Of a stretch of 64,000 nucleotides of DNA, positions 61,532 through 64,000 are shown piece after piece (position 1 is the first letter of the stretch; every line of letters starts with the position of its first letter). The notes under the pieces were generated by a model that was given only the letters and a program-made list of their open reading frames with translations, did not search any database and was not told where the DNA came from. Both the position numbers and the translations under genes were made by a program. Origin of the DNA: Verticillium longisporum (taxonomy: Eukaryota; Ascomycota; Sordariomycetes; Glomerellales; Plectosphaerellaceae); assembly GCA_019188255.1 (NCBI GenBank), contig JAETXT010000009.1, positions 3,286,001-3,350,000 of the forward strand, given 5' to 3'.

Positions 61532-64000
61532 GTTGTGGATGGGGTTGCAGCGAGCAACGACGACTGAGCGAGATCTTGGTGAGAGAGGAGGAACGCGCGA
61601 TAGTTGTGAGGAGTCGGTGTCTTGATAGGCAACGCAAGAAAGAACAGCAGCACCGCAATGTAGCCTCCCTTTGTTGTATATCGTCAACCTGCAGAGGTAC
61701 TATTGGTCGACGCAGCACGGTAGCAAGAGTGCGGCGAGTAGGCTTTTTAGTTGTCTCGTTGAATGATTGGAATGTTCTGATGGTCGAACAGGGAGCGTCC
61801 GAGCTTGATGCGCACGACGGCGCGCGACAGCTTGACTCGTGTTGCGTGATGGAGGGGGGTTGTGCTGCCAGAGGGAGGGAGGGGAGCTCGGGGAACTGAA
61901 AAGGTTTGGGTCAGCACCGTATCGTGTCGCGAGACCCCAACAAACACGATGTCCGGCAGACACGATGCCCAGCAGACACGATGCAGCAGAGGCCGAGAGT
62001 CGCGTGGCGGCTACTCTGCGGCGCACTGGCTGCAGCTCCGGGATGGGTAGACACTGAGGGTTGAGCGTACCGAATGTTTCGACAATGGGTATCGACAAGA
62101 AAATATTGGGGGGAGGGATGCGTGGGTCAAGGGTGGAGGAGGATGCTGGTCATTGTGGTGTTTGAGGTAGCTCTACAAGCTCGGAGGCGATGGACGAGAA
62201 GAGGCGGATGGATGGATGCAGGCGTTCGTCGCGACACGCAATGGTGTCCCCTCAGTCGATGATCGATGATGATGGTGATGAAAAAGATGGATGGAGATGC
62301 AAGGGCCCGTTTCGGATCAGGGGAATGAATGCGTTCACTGTCACGCTCGTCTCGTCCAGAGAGAGATGCGTAGGTAGAAGCAGACGGAGGGCAGGAGGCA
62401 AGGAGAGCCGGGGCGGCAGGACCAGTTCGAGAGTCAGGTCAGGTTCAGCGGGCAGGAGGCAGTAGACAGTAGGCAGGAGACAGTGGCAGACGGCAGTGGG
62501 CAGACGTGGGTCTCACGTGCAGGCAGGAGCTCCTGGATACGTGATTTTCGTGTGGTGGTCCGAGCTTGTTGTCCAATTGCAGCAGCCCAAACCCACGCCT
62601 TCTCCAATTTTCGAGTGCACCACGCTCAAAACGCCGCGTTTGAGCTCTGAAATCTCGTGCTTGGAACAAGACGACGTGAGAGATGCGACCGGAGCTGGAC
62701 GAGACGACTTTGAGGCCAAACCACGTCTTTTCGACCCAAAATCGACAGCCAACGCCTTTGCGACGCGTTTTTTGGCATTTCCGCGCCGGATTGACACTCT
62801 CGAGGCCCAGCGCATGCGAAACCAAAAAGTTGCCCATGATCACACATGACAACATGTAAACCATGTCCCATCATCTCGGGCCCCCCCAAGGCTTGCGGCT
62901 CGTCGACAAGCGTCAACGGCTCCGAGATCCAGCCCTACGGAAATCTGGGGTAACCATCTCTCTCTCGAGGCACCTCCTCCTAAAGGGGCAGAGACCGCTG
63001 TGGCTCGAGCCGTTGGTGTGGGGCTGGTGTGGTACAGCAGCATGTGGCTGATGCCTTCTTGTCTCGGTCTCATTTCTCTCACCAGAATTTGAGGCCCAAG
63101 AGGCCTTCCAGGCAGCCGGCTTGGCAGTCACGCACAGACGTGGAAGGTTCCAACAGGAGCATCACATGACCTGCCCAAACCACGCTAAACCTTTCGGCGT
63201 CGTCCGAGAAGACGCAGGCCAAGCACCTTGGGGCTCCATCTACCAACGCGTACCTTACTATGTACAACAGTCACAAGCTGACGACGACGTCTTGCCGAAA
63301 TGCCGTTGCGAGAAGGTTTCCGTCAATTTGTTCTCCATGTCACTACCTGTGAGGAAGGCCGACATGGCGCTTCGGGCGTGGAAGCTGCCAATATGACAAT
63401 GGTTGATCATGGTCCCTCAGAGACAGAGAGCGCGACGGCAACCGAATGAGCAAAACAACCCGCGAGCGAGCCAACAACTTCACGCACCTGGCATTCAAGC
63501 ATCAAATCAAATGGCCTTTCACAGCACAGCAAAAAGACGACACGTGAACAGACGGCTAGAATTGCTGCTGCCTTACGAGGCCACCCACCCATCCCACTCC
63601 CCGATAACGACCCAATCGCTTGTCACGATGGCGGACCAAGCAATTGATCCTTCGCAGCACCGACAGCAGGACGATTGGCCCTCATTCGCCAATGGCACCA
63701 TGAATGCACCTCAACAGGCCTCGTGCGCACTCCAATTGCCCGTTTTCGTCACCGTAGGGCCCCCCGCCAACGGCCACATGGACCCATGCAACCATGCTCG
63801 CCCTGCGACTGGACCCAGTCCGACGTGCCGGCCAAGTGGGGGCCACGGGTCGCGGCGCTGTCTTGTCTCACCAATTCGAGGCCTGCCCAGCACGGAAACG
63901 CGGCCACGACGAAGGAGCGTGACGAATGCTCTCCGGCGAGTGTGTGCTAGACAAGATGATTGAAATCGAGGGGGGGGAAACATATAAGGAACCGCGGCCC
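61532..64000. other. Intergenic region upstream of the Yta7-type gene
   Basis: About 2.5 kb to the window end without a recognisable gene. A short repeat of CAGACACGATG-like words lies at about 61953-61984, and GGCAGGAGGCA/AGTAGACAGTAGGCAGGAGACAGT words repeat at about 62387-62500. A promoter for the minus-strand gene is expected in the first few hundred bases. Confidence 0.45.

Noticed and set aside
62445..62864. Possible short gene near the right edge
   Set aside because: It overlaps GGCAGGAGGCA-type repeats and has no recognisable motif or start context.

Overview
The window is nuclear DNA of a filamentous ascomycete, most likely a Sordariomycete. Genes have short introns (mostly 45-100 bp) with GTNNGT donors, CTAAC/CTGAC-like branch points and YAG acceptors. 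The protein families are fungal (Ku80, CWC22, Yta7-type ATPase, Stb3, RLP24, Par32-like, PL3 pectate lyase), coding sequence is GC-rich, and intergenic spaces are long and carry many TAGGTACC-like simple repeats. I do not commit to a genus.

I support 21 protein genes and two tRNA genes. Left part (0-14.6 kb): STB3-like (-), TOP3 (-), a DUF1295 membrane protein (+), a PHO13-type HAD phosphatase (-), a small conserved fungal protein (+) and a TMEM205-like membrane protein (-). A gene-poor block follows (14.6-18.1 kb). Next come a secreted PL3 pectate lyase (+), tRNA-Ser(GCU) (+), KU80 (+), a DEDDh exonuclease-like protein (-), PAM18/TIM14 (-), RLP24 (+) and a Par32-like GRGGAGN-repeat protein (-). 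From 28.6 to 36.2 kb the only gene is a clan-CD (caspase-like) His/Cys protein. It sits directly behind an array of five palindromes spaced exactly 34 bp apart and a TATA box. The right part holds a C2H2 zinc-finger protein (+), a polytopic membrane protein (+), an ING/PHD-finger protein (+), a SnoaL-like protein (-), a BCAS3-type protein (+), DPM2 (-), an intron-containing tRNA-Ser(UGA) (-), CWC22 (+) and a 1.65-kaa bromodomain AAA ATPase of the Yta7/Abo1/ATAD2 family (-). There are no operons. Most genes are unrelated housekeeping functions: DNA topology and repair, chromatin, splicing, ribosome assembly, mitochondrial import and dolichol-mannose synthesis.

Seven conserved genes do not read through in one frame. 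In every case but one, adding back a single base at a short run (usually a homopolymer) restores both the family sequence and the total codon count: STB3 1, TOP3 1, DUF1295 1, RLP24 2, ING 1, BCAS3 at least 2, YTA7 6. All 14 clear events are losses of one base. This is the signature of an incompletely polished long-read assembly, not of pseudogenes. Coordinates below are for the sequence as given, with break sites listed.

The most interesting biology is the 29.5-31.7 kb locus: a caspase-like protein of unknown role, set in an otherwise empty region, behind an operator-like palindrome array.
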